NCBI RefSeq assembly: GCF_905147365.1 | Contig: NC_056422.1 | Span: forward strand, 1,242,501 to 1,306,500 | Length of the DNA stretch: 64,000 nucleotides | Direction of reading: 5' to 3' | Source: Aricia agestis | Lineage: Eukaryota > Arthropoda > Insecta > Lepidoptera > Lycaenidae | Shown here: positions 24,086 through 33,946 of the stretch, in pieces | How the letters are laid out: each line of letters begins with the position of its first letter | Numbering within the stretch: position 1 is the first letter of the stretch | Made by a program: the position numbers and the translations under genes | Notes under the pieces: model-generated | Seen by the model: only the letters and a program-made list of their open reading frames with translations | Databases searched by the model: none | What the model was told of the DNA's origin: nothing

Positions 24086-24402
24086 ATGCAAATAATATTA
24101 ACCACTATTATCATTACCCCATATAACTAAAATAAAAAAATAAAAAGCAACAAAAAATATCAAACAAAAAGCAACATTTATTCCTAAGTTCAAGCGTAAT
24201 TTAAATGTTCACGTAAAGGCACTTGTTTGTGCGAGCCGACTGCAGTGACGATATAGGTCAACGACCCGCGCTCACCGAGCAGATAATTGTAAATACCTTG
24301 GATCTTTTAATACAACGATCAAAGACGCCTTTGAACTATAAATAATATATTACTAGGAAAAGAGCAAGTAAAAGTTATAGCTGGACGAGCCTTGAGTTCT
24401 TA
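24086..24402. other. No recognised feature
   Basis: AT-rich, A-run-containing non-coding DNA. Confidence 0.45.
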
Positions 24403-24773
24403 TGGTGGCACTTCACATTATACTTGCTTGCTTGCTTGACTATTTATATTTGCGTATTTGATGTATTCGCCAAACAATCACCATGTGTAGACGGTATGTT
24501 TGACAAAGTATTGGCCTTATTTGCCCATTTGACAAATATGACCAATACCAAACACACGTATCCGTACCTTTGTCGGTTTTTGACGCACATCAAGAGTCAA
24601 ATATTCAAGTAGTGTAAGTTTGTAAACAAAATCAAGCAAAAGTTTGGTATTTGACGTCCATGTGTGGAAGGTCGTATTTGCCTTTATTTGCTTGTTTGTG
24701 TATACGTCAATAATTTCGCCAAATGCAACAAATAGCCAATAACAAATACCAATAGATATGTGAAGTGCCACCA
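24403..24773. mobile_element. 371-bp MITE with TTA duplication
   Basis: The inverted ends TGGTGGCACTTCACAT (left) and its complement (right) are flanked by TTA at 24400-24402 and 24774-24776. The interior has many TTTG(C/A)-type words but no credible gene. The 3-bp TTA suggests a PIF/Harbinger-type mover. Confidence 0.85.
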
Positions 24774-24803
24774 TTATAATTTGTAAGAAGTCATTTTTAT
24801 TCA

Positions 24804-24979
24804 CTAGATAGAGAGCAGAAATTCATTTATAACGCGGCCGGGATCCGTGAATTTCCCGGGATAAAAACTATATTGTGCCTTTCCTGGAACTCAAAGTAAC
24901 TGAATTCCAAATATGATCAAGCGCGTGAAGAAGTAACAGACAGACAGACACACTTTGGAATTTATAATTTTAGTAAGGA
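24804..24979 (-). mobile_element. Helitron-like element, family H2
   Basis: On the minus strand the flanks and ends read A|TCCTTACTAAAATTATAAA ... CTAG|T, with the GTGTGTCTGTCTGTCTGTTA tract near the 5' end. It abuts the next H2 element. Confidence 0.65.
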
Positions 24980-24980
24980 T

Positions 24981-25187
24981 TAGATGATGCCCGCAACTCC
25001 GTTGCGCCAAAATTCGTTTATCGTGCGGAAATCGCAAATTTTTCCGGGATAAAAAGTATCCTACGTCCTTTCCCGGGACTCAGCCTTATATCCATGCCTT
25101 TCAGCAAAATCGGTTCAGCGGTTTGAGCGTGAAGACGTAACAGACAGACAGACAGACAGACTTTCGCATTTATAATATTAGTAAGGA
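24981..25187 (-). mobile_element. Helitron-like element, family H2, abutting copy
   Basis: On the minus strand it starts TCCTTACTAATATTATAAAT and ends with the hairpin GCAAC-GGA-GTTGC, then GGGCATCAT and CTA. The final G is replaced at the junction with the neighbouring copy, one base away and in the same orientation. Confidence 0.65.
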
Positions 25188-25589
25188 AGTAAGAATATAA
25201 TTAAAACGAATTCTCTTAATTTAATTATTTAAGGAAAAAAAGGTTGCGCAGCCCTGCATTTCAACTGCAGAAAATCGTCGCTAGGGTTGTTAACACACAT
25301 CATGGTGTCACCTACGAATTTAAAACTATGACATATTCGCTGGACGTGTTCCTCTTTGGTCGTATTGTTGTTTGTGTTTTGGCACATGTGATTAAAATTG
25401 TCAGAATCCAATTTTGAAATCTTTATTATAAATATTTAAAAATAAATTATATCAGCCAGCGCGAGGCACAATCCGTTCATAATCCTAGTGAAACCCGACG
25501 AATTTGACAGATATTGAAACCTGTCCGTCTCTTTGCAGTCGAACTACTGGTCGTTATGTCTATTGTGCTATTACGTTGCGACATGCACT
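25188..25589. other. No recognised feature
   Basis: Non-coding; a 60-codon minus ORF is not supported. Confidence 0.4.
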
Positions 25590-25720
25590 GCGACCATTAA
25601 CAGAAACAATCGACGGTATTTACGGCATTATTTCAACCGCGTAGCACGTAGCTACACGCTCTACGAATTGCTACGATTTCGTAGCACCATGTGCTACGTT
25701 ATGCTACGAGAGACTACATT
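25590..25720. repeat. Short GTAGC/GCTACG cluster
   Basis: About ten copies of GTAGC or GCTAC in 130 bp, including GTAGCACGTAGCTACACG and GCTACGTTATGCTACGAG. It resembles the large array at 2905. Confidence 0.65.
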
Positions 25721-25943
25721 CTTCTATATTTTACATAACATACAGTAGAATAACTCAACTGTACTATTGAAATAACCCCACAAAATATTATGGTTGTTTT
25801 AAGAGACAAAAACTGCATTGCAATGCTACTTTATGCTATCAGAAAACACGTCAATGTGCGCGTGCATCCGATTTGAGAGACGTAGCATAAAGACAGATCT
25901 ACAGTGCCGCAAAAGCCATATTCTTGAAATCAAACCCCCACTC

Positions 25944-26087
25944 GCACCCGTAGCATGGCTACAGTAGAAATACGAAAGTATAGACAATAGACATACAGCG
26001 GAGGCCGGAGATAAACGGAAGGTGCCGTTCCGATCTTCGCTGTTTGTATATACTTTCGTATTTCTACTGTCGCCATGCTACGGGTGC
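25944..26087. mobile_element. 144-bp foldback with GCACCCGTAGCATGGC ends
   Basis: The arms starting GCACCCGTAGCATGGC and including AGTAGAAATACGAAAGTATA are mirrored at the right end with small differences. A central GAGGCCGG/GATCTTCG spacer separates them. The ends carry the same GTAGC motif as the clusters. Confidence 0.75.
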
Positions 26088-26155
26088 AGAGCATTGTTTT
26101 AAGTGACGTTAAACTGCATTGTAATCTACTTAGTTATAACAATACACTATAATTT

Positions 26156-27195
26156 GTGGGAGCGCCAGATTTGAACGATGTATTTAATAACTTACTTTTA
26201 AACTCTAAGAAAACCAAATGTTTAAAATTTACTTTGCCCAATGTTAGGCAAGTTCAAACCAATTTACTATTAAATGATGAGAAAATGAATTTGGTGGACT
26301 CCACTGTATTCTTAGGCATTACATTAGATAGTAAATTACAGTGGGGTCCTCATATTGCTAATCTTGCAGGTAAGCTCAGTTCTGCAGCATATGCAGTCAG
26401 AAAAATTAGGGAAATTTCTGATGAAGACACGGCAAGACTAGTTTATTTTAGTTATTTTCACAGTAGAATGTCTTATGGTATCCTTTTATGGGGAAACGCT
26501 GCCGACATCAATACAATTTTTGTGCTGCAGAAGCGAGCTATACGCTCAATTTATAAAATGTCAGCTTTTGAATCTCTGAGAGAAAAGTTTAAAGAAATTG
26601 GTATTCTAACTGTTGCTTCTCAATACATTTTGGATAATGTATTGTATGTTAGAAAGAATTTAACTAAATTTAAAACTAAAAGTGATAGTCACGGTAGAAA
26701 CACTAGAAATAGGCACAAGCTGGAAATACCAGTGATCAGACTTAGCAAAATAAGTAAATCTTTTAAAGGTCAATGTATACGCCTTTACAATAAAATCCCG
26801 GAAAACGTTCAAAATCTATCAATTAATAAATTTAAAAAAGTAATTAAAGAACGTTTGTGTGCCAAAGCCTACTATACGGTCAAAGATTTCCTAAACGATA
26901 GCACATCTTGGGAGTAGGATGGCTGCTTGCAAGGCTGCTTCTACATTTATTATATGTGACTTACAATTGTGTATTCATATTGTATAGATTAAGTTATTTA
27001 CATTGTAAATTTTATTTTTTTAAAAGACAAATTTTCCACTTTTTTACTAAAAAGTGGCCCCGTGCGAGTTTCTTACGCCGGTTCTTCTCGCCGGGTTAGT
27101 TCCCGAACCGGTGGTAGGCAACATGTAGTTCAACATTCTGAAAATATTTGATTCAAATTTATTCAGAAATAAAACAATTTTTATTTTATTTTATT
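26156..27195 (+). pseudogene. 5'-truncated non-LTR retrotransposon, C-terminal RT part and 3' UTR
   Basis: An open frame to 26917 encodes only the end of a reverse transcriptase: SKKTKCLKF, then STVFLGITLDSKLQWGPHI (thumb entry), and a region with LLWGN and QKRAIRSIYK typical of Jockey-type proteins. The fingers, palm and YADD are absent, so it cannot be active. The first codon of the open frame (GTG at 26156) marks truncation and is not a real start. The 3' UTR contains GAGTTTCTTACGCCGGTTCT and GAACCGGTGGTAGGCAAC and ends in (ATTTT)n near 27195. A shorter inverted piece of the same UTR is at 28631. Confidence 0.85.
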
Positions 27196-27269
27196 TTTTA
27201 TTACGAAAATACTGTATATTATTCCAGTTTGTGCAAAGTAATATGAAGGCGATATACTGTACGTTTCTA

Positions 27270-27350
27270 TATTGTGTATTCTACGAAGGGCTACACGGGT
27301 CTACGGTTCGTAGATCTCTACGTTGTCGTGTACGTGTCGTAGAACACATT
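27270..27350. repeat. Short CTACG cluster
   Basis: Several CTACG or CGTAG words (CTACGAAGGGCTACACGG, GTCTACGGTTCGTAGATC) in 80 bp. A 64-codon ORF here is not supported. Confidence 0.55.
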
Positions 27351-27510
27351 GTTTATAAAGTTTACTACACGATAGTGTTCTGTGCTCGAATGAGTGCATT
27401 AGTATGCAAGCTCGAGGCGCACTAGAGTTATACATTAAAAACATCACGTGCGCTTACAAAGCATATAAGAACTAATTTAAAATTAAAAAAATAATGTAAT
27501 TTTCTTTGCA

Positions 27511-27920
27511 CTAGCTGTTTGACTTCGTACGCGCGTAATAAAATCCCGTAGAAGTTATGCATTCTACCGGGATGATTAACTTACATCTTTCTTTTTGGTC
27601 TACTGTATATCTGATTTCTGAACCAAATTTTACTAAAAAATTCCTAACGTTTACGCGGGATGTTGTGATGCTTTATATGTTGTTGCAACAAAATTCGTTT
27701 AGCGCGCGGGAACTGTACACTTTTCCGTGATAAAAAATATCTTATATCCTTTCCCAGAACTCCAAGTATCTCCATACGTTTCAGCACTCTAAGTATCTCC
27801 ATAGGTTTCAGCAAAATCGCTTCGAACTTCGCTGTATGTTACCTCCTCACGCCCAAACAGGTCGTGAAGAGGTAACAGACAGACAGACATACATTTTCTC
27901 ATTTATATTATTAGTATGGA
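27511..27920 (-). mobile_element. Helitron-like element, family H2, 410 bp
   Basis: On the minus strand A|TCCATACTAATAATATAAAT begins the element. TGTCTGTCTGTCTGTTACCT follows, and CTAG|T closes it after GTCAAACAG. The interior has a partly duplicated CTAAGTATCTCCATA block (27768-27810). Confidence 0.65.
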
Positions 27921-28630
27921 TTTAAATTTGCATCAATACGCAGTCTCAAAAAACATGATACCTATAACTCATATTGCGTTTCATTTATGTGTATTAGAAG
28001 AATATCACAATTTTTATTAGCAGATTTTCTCGACATTATATCACGGCGATATTCTTAATTAATTTCTAAAACTAATATTAAATTTCTCATTATGAGATAA
28101 CGTCACTGGGTACATTAATCTTGTGTCAACTTGATCTAGAACTCTACAGTTTATATTAAACTCTACCAATTTAGATAGCCTGGTAAAGAGAGATAGAGAG
28201 GACCTCTCTCTTTATCTCTGTATCTAGCAAATGGAAATCCGTAGTCATTAACGGAAAATTGGTTTAGTTGGGAAATCACAAATGAACCCCGAACAAAAGT
28301 TCAAACAATAACGCGCTCTATGCTCCGGAAATAGTGAAATTGCTCCAACTATGAAACATTATTATTATCTATGAATGTTATGTGCGTTATTGGAAATGTA
28401 ATTATAATCAACTAGTGAACTGTGGTCAAATTTCGCCCATAGTAATTACTATTAGTACCTATAACCTATTATTCAACTTCAAATTTTACACAGGATCTTT
28501 TGCTTATGTAGATAGTAAAGTAATTTACGTAGATAGATTTTAGAAATTGTATATAAGTACTTTAGAAATTATATAATGCACGGTAATGTACCTATATAAT
28601 ATACAAAAAATATTAGCTTTTAATATTATT
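27921..28630. other. No recognised feature
   Basis: AT-rich non-coding DNA. Confidence 0.45.
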
Positions 28631-28803
28631 CAAAATCAAAATCAAAATATTTTTTACTCAGAGTAATTTTTTTACAAAAATATTTCTGAACGTCGTTGCT
28701 AAGGTGCCTACCACCGGTTCGGGAACTAACCCGGCGAGAAGAACCGGCGTAAGACGTACTTAAAACTCGCACGGGGCTATCTTTTACTAAAAACATGGAA
28801 AAT
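28631..28803 (-). mobile_element. 3' UTR fragment of the 26.2-kb non-LTR element, inverted
   Basis: On the minus strand it shows GTACGTCTTACGCCGGTTCT, CTCGCCGGGTTAGTTCCCGA and CCGGTGGTAGGCACC, followed by a (TTTTGA)n tail. This is the same 3' end as 27030-27195. No coding part remains. Confidence 0.8.
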
Positions 28804-28910
28804 TACAATTTGAACATATATAGTGCACCAAGGTTTTAAATGAATATGTCAATGGGCGCTGCTGGTAAAGAAGAACTGACAAAAATGACGTTTTTGTATG
28901 ATTCTATGTA

Positions 28911-29409
28911 CTAGAGATCGCCCAATGGTCGAAATTCGACCTTAGTTTCAACTTTCAACGACATATTTAAGACTACTAACTACCAATATTTTGTACAAAA
29001 TATTGACTTTATCATTTTTTTCAACTCTTGTCTCTGGGACTAAGCTGATCTCAGACTGGCCGTGTAAGCATCGTCTAATCGTATCTCAGATTCAATAAAA
29101 AAAACTATAATCCATTTTCAATTTGTCAATTTGTTGTCAAGAGACTTCAACCATAAATAAAAGAGTATAATTCGTATGTAAAGGCTTGTCACTCAAAAAT
29201 CTGTCATTTCTCATGTAGGTGTGTTGTAGTGTGTGTAATGTTTTATTTCTTAAAAAAATGTATGATAAAATCATAATTTCTAAATAATATTAGTTCAATG
29301 CACTCCTGCACCATATAAACTATAACTGTGCATAATTTCATGCACCTAAGTATCCCCATTTTTCGTAAAAAGGGTTACAAAGTTTTTCGTTCGCGTATTA
29401 ATATTATGA
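28911..29409 (-). mobile_element. Helitron-like element, family R, uninterrupted copy
   Basis: On the minus strand A|TCATAATATTAATACGCG starts it. The end has the palindrome GGTCGAATTTCGACC, then ATTGGGCGATCT and CTAG|T. It aligns over its length with 22127-22844 minus the H3 insert. Confidence 0.7.
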
Positions 29410-29989
29410 TTCTATAGCTTATTTATGTTATCCAATCCCTATATTATTTTCATAGCTTATTTATACATTAGATGCTATATTTTATAAATTAGTTCAACTT
29501 AAGAAGGCGACTAATGCAAAATTGTAAATTTTATAATTTATTTTTATACTTGAAAATAAGCCCCGAATTGTTTCATTTTCTAAACATAGATACTACATTA
29601 TATATTTTATATTTACAGTTATATTTACATATACAAAGATAGTTTTTACATATTTACAAAAGTTGATTTTATATTTACACTTTTTTATACAACTGTACTT
29701 TATTAATTTAACGACTGACAACATCTAGTCATTTTTCTTTTATTATAAGTAATTACTTTGCATTATGCCTAAACTACTATTAAACCTAAACTTAGTTAAG
29801 TATAACAAAATTATAGATTATTTACAACTAGTATTATAAATTAAATAACTACTTACATAAACTAGAATAAGAATTGTAAAGTAGAATTCTAAGTTAAATA
29901 AATAATAACGGGCAGCGAACAAATTAGGCAAGTCGGCAATCACTCGCAATATATGTTGCAATGTGCAGAAATTCGCACACTAGCTGTAA
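29410..29989. other. No gene; shared 80-bp block at 29521-29602
   Basis: The segment TTTATACTTGAAAATAAGCC and neighbours recur at 47722-47800 in the same orientation, with GGCGACTAA just upstream here and GTTAGTCGCC downstream there. This points to one decayed repeat family. Confidence 0.5.
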
Positions 29990-30062
29990 CATTCCGTAGC
30001 GCGCGCGCGCGGTCCGGCCGCCCGGCCGGCCCTCGCCCCGCCGGCCGGGCGCTCGCGCAGTA
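29990..30062. promoter_or_regulatory. Short very GC- and CpG-rich block, possible promoter
   Basis: Contains (GC)n followed by CGGTCCGGCCGCCCGGCCGG and nested CCGGCCGG palindromes, in AT-rich surroundings. Such islands can mark promoters, but no adjacent exon is recognisable. It could equally be part of a GC-rich transposon. Confidence 0.25.
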
Positions 30063-30311
30063 GTCTGATCGATGCTTTTACGCAGGACGCATGACTATCG
30101 CTGATTTGCTCCTTGCCCGCTTCGCGCTAAATACGTATTTTATTTTCGCCTATTCTCTCTCGCTTGGCTGTGTAGCTCCTTCTAGTAATAGAAAGGGTGG
30201 ACTGTACCTTTCTCGCTTCTTCACAACGTTGCACAATGCATATTATATAGTACATTTTACGGATAAAAACTTTCCTTTGTTCATTCGCGGGCCTCGAATA
30301 TACATTATCTT
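30063..30311. other. No recognised feature
   Basis: A 91-codon ORF (30091-30366) begins here but runs into the LTR and shows no domain. Confidence 0.35.
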
Positions 30312-30968
30312 TGTGGCGGTACCCACAATTCGCCTAACATTCCTGCACCTGCCTGACCGAGCATAACAACTCGCTCGGTCGGAAGATCTTCCTTTCGGTC
30401 ACCACGCACATATCCCACATTGGTGACCCTCGACAGAACACGCCTCCTTCATCATCATCACTCCCCGCCCCTTCGCACCGCGCCAGCCAGCATCGCCTCA
30501 TCGGGTACATCGTCCACTAGCCGCAATGTACCGCGGCCTGGGCGACTCCGCATCGGCATCATCGGGCTTTCTCACTACACCGACCGGTCAGCAAGCAGAG
30601 CACATCTCTCCTGGTCAGCACGTAGCATCGGCCCCGCACGGCAGCTTATCCGACTCACTGGATCCCGTGCAGCAGCTTACAGTTCCGACTCACTGGGACT
30701 CACTGCAACAGTTCCGACTCACTGGAACTCACTGGCACTGGCTCAAGCGTCAAGACTTTAAGGTTCGACCTCCGGTCTTCGGGGGGGAGTGATGTGGCGG
30801 TACCCACAATTCGCCTAACATTCCTGCATCGCGCTATCGAAGTTTTCTGAGCGCGTCGGTATATATACGACAGCTGAAATGTATCACGTGGGCTCCGGTC
30901 TGACCGAGCATACCACCTCGCTCGGTCGGAAGATCTTCCTTTGTGGCCACCATGCACATATTCCCACA
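30312..30968 (+). mobile_element. Miniature LTR retrotransposon (TRIM-like), 657 bp, TCTT duplication
   Basis: The 5' LTR (30312-30419) and 3' LTR (30793-30968) both start TGTGGCGGTACCCACAATTC and end in CCCACA. They are flanked by the 4-bp duplication TCTT (30308-30311 and 30969-30972). A primer-binding-like TGGTGACCCTCGACAG follows the 5' LTR at 30421, and a polypurine tract GGGGGGGAGTGA precedes the 3' LTR. The 373-bp interior has no gag or pol, only a 113-codon ORF and a 28-bp direct repeat (CAGTTCCGACTCACTGG). The 5' LTR lacks about 68 bp, including the GGTATATATACGAC segment present in the 3' LTR. Movement would need enzymes from a full-length relative. Confidence 0.85.
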
Positions 30969-30972
30969 TCTT

Positions 30973-31070
30973 TATATCACATATTATTAAAATTGGTTAA
31001 GCGGTCCAAACGTGATGATGTAACAGACAGATACACATTTGTATTTTAATATAAATATGGCTTTTATGCG
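30973..31070 (-). mobile_element. Probable decayed Helitron H2 fragment
   Basis: Shows AAGCGGTCCAAACGTGATGA and TGTAACAGACAGATACACAT, the usual 5' part of H2 on the minus strand. The ends are eroded. Confidence 0.4.
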
Positions 31071-32019
31071 ACATAAATTGACAATAAAGAATCCCAATCA
31101 CGCAATCCATTATATGATATATGAAATAAACGTTTCTTCATTAAACACGTAAATCATTAAACACGATTTAAAACGGTGAAGTGAAAAGCTGTCATTGGGA
31201 AATTTATTTCCATTCAGCTTTGATGTATATTGTATCGATAAAATAAACAGAGGTGCGCCCGTTCGCTCTGTGAAAACGGATATTAAACTTTCAGAGAGCT
31301 CTACAATTTTCACAATTTTTATTTTAAGAGAATCTACCTGTCAATTTTTTTGTGAATCTGTAATCCGTAGGAGAGATCAGAAATTGTGGCGCCTTTTAAA
31401 ATCCCTACATAGAAATGTACCAGTCTTACAAAGCGATATATAAAATACACGTGTTACGGTGTTTATTTCCAGTCTCTGAAATGGTTGGATATATCTAATC
31501 TATAATATGGCAACACAACGTTTGCCGGGTCAGGTTGTATCATATAAAGCTTTTAAAATAATGTCATAAAACTTCTACAGGCATTTTAACTGGCTTGATT
31601 ATATATTTATTTTTACCAAAGAAACTCTCAGAAATATAATATGCTCACTAAAACATTATTTCTCCTCACTATTTTTAGCGAGTCTCTACATAGAGCTGTT
31701 TGAAGTGAATCCCCCAGCGATAACCACTTCCAACTTTTGCACTTATCAATTATGCACACGGTCTTACGAGAGTTTTTATTACGATTTAGTTGCTCATAAG
31801 GACTCAGTCCTAAGCGCTTTAAACCCTCTTTAGTGCGGAAACTACCTCTTACTTATCCCGAATGTAGCAGTTATTTTATATTACAAAGAATGTTACACTA
31901 GTGAATAAGTAATATAATTTTTGATTATATAAAACCTAAATTCCACAGTCCTGACGACGCTGTACGATTTGTATAATCGTACAGCAATTAAACCTTCTGG
32001 CCAAATTTCGATATATTAA
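31071..32019. other. No gene; H3-like tail near 31505-31540
   Basis: CAACGTTTGCCGGGTCAGGT at 31510 resembles an H3 3' end with CTAG lost. A hairpin TGTACGATT/AATCGTACA lies near 31970. Small ORFs are unsupported. Confidence 0.4.
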
Positions 32020-32120
32020 ATGGGTGTGTATAATGTTAAAATATTGTTAAAAATGGGCCAAGATGCCTGATCTAAATAAATAAATAAAATATTTTTTTTT
32101 TTTTAACATTATACACACCC
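32020..32120. repeat. Inverted GTGTGTATAATGTTAAAA pair with A/T-rich core
   Basis: GTGTGTATAATGTTAAAA (about 32023) and its complement (about 32101) enclose a GATCTAAATAAATAAATAAA tail-like stretch and a T run. It is a small foldback or two opposed retroposon tails. Confidence 0.6.
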
Positions 32121-32822
32121 CCCCGAGAAGTGACCGTTCTGCAACGATTATAATATGTGGGATAAAATAATTATGTTATTGTATTTAACACCCTTTTTTT
32201 GGTTAAATGGACTCTCCTAATAATACCTAAGTCCTAAAAAAAATTTGGCCGGTAGGTTTAATTGCAACCTGTATAATAATTATCTAAAACTTTACCACTG
32301 TGGTGTAAAAAAAAGGATTTTCCAAACGATGCTGATACCAACACAATTTGCACAAAAACACCATAACAACACAAATCCGGCAAAGGTACCGCACACAATC
32401 AGCAAATGTAATAACGCAAAGCCGGCAGGGCGGGCGGGCGGGCGGGACATCTCTCTAATGCGTTTCGAAACTCCTGTCTCTGTCAGCTAAACGCCTTCAC
32501 AATTACAGTGAAATTTTCGCACTACAGTCTACACACAGCCTTTGTTCAAATTACTGGAGTTCAAGCGTACGGGTGGTACGGGGAAACAAAGCAGACGGTT
32601 GCTGTTAAACATTACACGCTACGAAACACATATTAAGGGTCTGAAATAGACCACATTGCTCCGCTGCGTTTTTTATGATGTGTTGTGTTAACGTTGCTTC
32701 ATTTTTTATCAGGCTTGGTTGGATTATTAAAATGATTCAGTATTTAATACTTTGCAGTAATAGAAGGAACCAAAAACAAATTACATATTCATAATTTCGG
32801 AAATACAAAGAACGAAAGAGAT
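32121..32822. other. No gene; (GGGC)n at 32425
   Basis: A short GGGCGGGCGGGCGGGCGG microsatellite lies near 32425. An 81-codon ORF over it is not supported. Confidence 0.4.
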
Positions 32823-33175
32823 ACGTGGGAGAGCCATGCTTCGGCACGAATGGGCCGGCTCAACCGGAGAAATACCACGTTCGCACAGAAAAATGGCGTG
32901 AAACAGCGCTTTCGCTGTGTTTCGCCGAGTGAGTGAGTTTACCGGAGGTCCAATCCCCTACCCTATTCCCTTCCCTGCCCTCCCCTATTCCCTTCCCTTC
33001 CCTACCTTCCCCTATTCCCTTCCCTTCCCTACCCTCCCCTATTACCCTATTCCCTCTTAAAAGGCCGGCAACGCACTTGCAGCTCTTCTGATGCTGCGAG
33101 TGTCCATGGGCGACGAATGTTGCTTTCCATCAGGTGACCCGTTTGCTCGTTTGCCCCCTTATTTCATAAAAAAAA
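32823..33175 (+). mobile_element. Poly(A)-tailed retroposon family M, copy 2
   Basis: Long copy starting ACGTGGGAGAGCCATGCTTC. It includes the GCGTGAAACAGCGCTTTCGC hairpin block, an expanded CCCTATTCCCTTCCCTTCCC pyrimidine tract (32955-33050), the conserved AAAAGGCCGGCAACGCAC, and the end GTTTGCTCGTTTGCCCCCTT with a poly(A) tail. Confidence 0.85.
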
Positions 33176-33367
33176 ACCACGATAATCGAGTATTATCTGC
33201 AACTTACTGGCACAATTCTTAGCCCAATAAAATATTGTAAAAGCCGTACACGAGATTATCTCAAAACAATGTCTTAAACTGCTGCTGACGATAACCATTA
33301 TAGCCGTTATAAGTTTAACAGCAAAGTTATTTAAACAATTAAGAGGTTTAGCGCGCTCCACGACAAA

Positions 33368-33510
33368 AGCTACGAAGTTACCTTTTGTTCTACGTGACGT
33401 AGCACCTCTACGGAGCCGCTACGAGTCCGCTACGGCGCTACGAGTTCCGTTACGAACTCCGCTACGCCGCCACGAAGCTCCGCTACGAGGGCTACGAGCT
33501 CCGCATACTT
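33368..33510. repeat. CTACG/CGCTACG cluster
   Basis: About 14 CTACG words in 140 bp (GCTACGAGTCCGCTACGGCG, CCGCTACGCCGCCACGAAGC), with a spacing of 8-12 bases. It is non-coding. Confidence 0.75.
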
Positions 33511-33946
33511 CGTGAGATTACGGAGATAAATGAAATTTCGCTAATCTTCGAAACTCTAGTCGCTTACCTGAAACAAAATTATGCATTACGTTAAATACCA
33601 TCGTAAAATCCACGCTGAATGGCGCTATATCTTTTTATCTTTATCTAAGGCGTATTTGATTTTTTTGTTCGACTCCAAATTATGCTTATAAAATTTAAAG
33701 ACTTTCAACTTATTGTTTACGAGCTTTTGCCCGCGGCTTCGCTCGCGTAAAGAAGTATTATTATATACAAACTTTCATCCCCTATTTTAACCCCTTGGGG
33801 GTGGAATTGATGAAAATCCTTTCTTAGCGGATGCCTACGTCATAACATCTACCTGCATGCCAAATTTCAGCCCGATCGGTCCACTGGTTTAGGCTGTGCG
33901 TTGATAGATCACCATGTCAGTCAGTCACCTTTGAGTTTTATATATA

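Noticed and set aside
22127..29409. A single large inverted duplication covering both R copies and both LINE tails
   Set aside because: The order is mirrored, but the spacings (about 3.3 kb against about 0.1 kb) and the flanks do not match. Independent insertions explain it better.
30420..30792. gag gene of the miniature LTR element
   Set aside because: The ORFs of 113 and 88 codons are low complexity, share an internal 28-bp repeat, and lack zinc-knuckle or capsid features.
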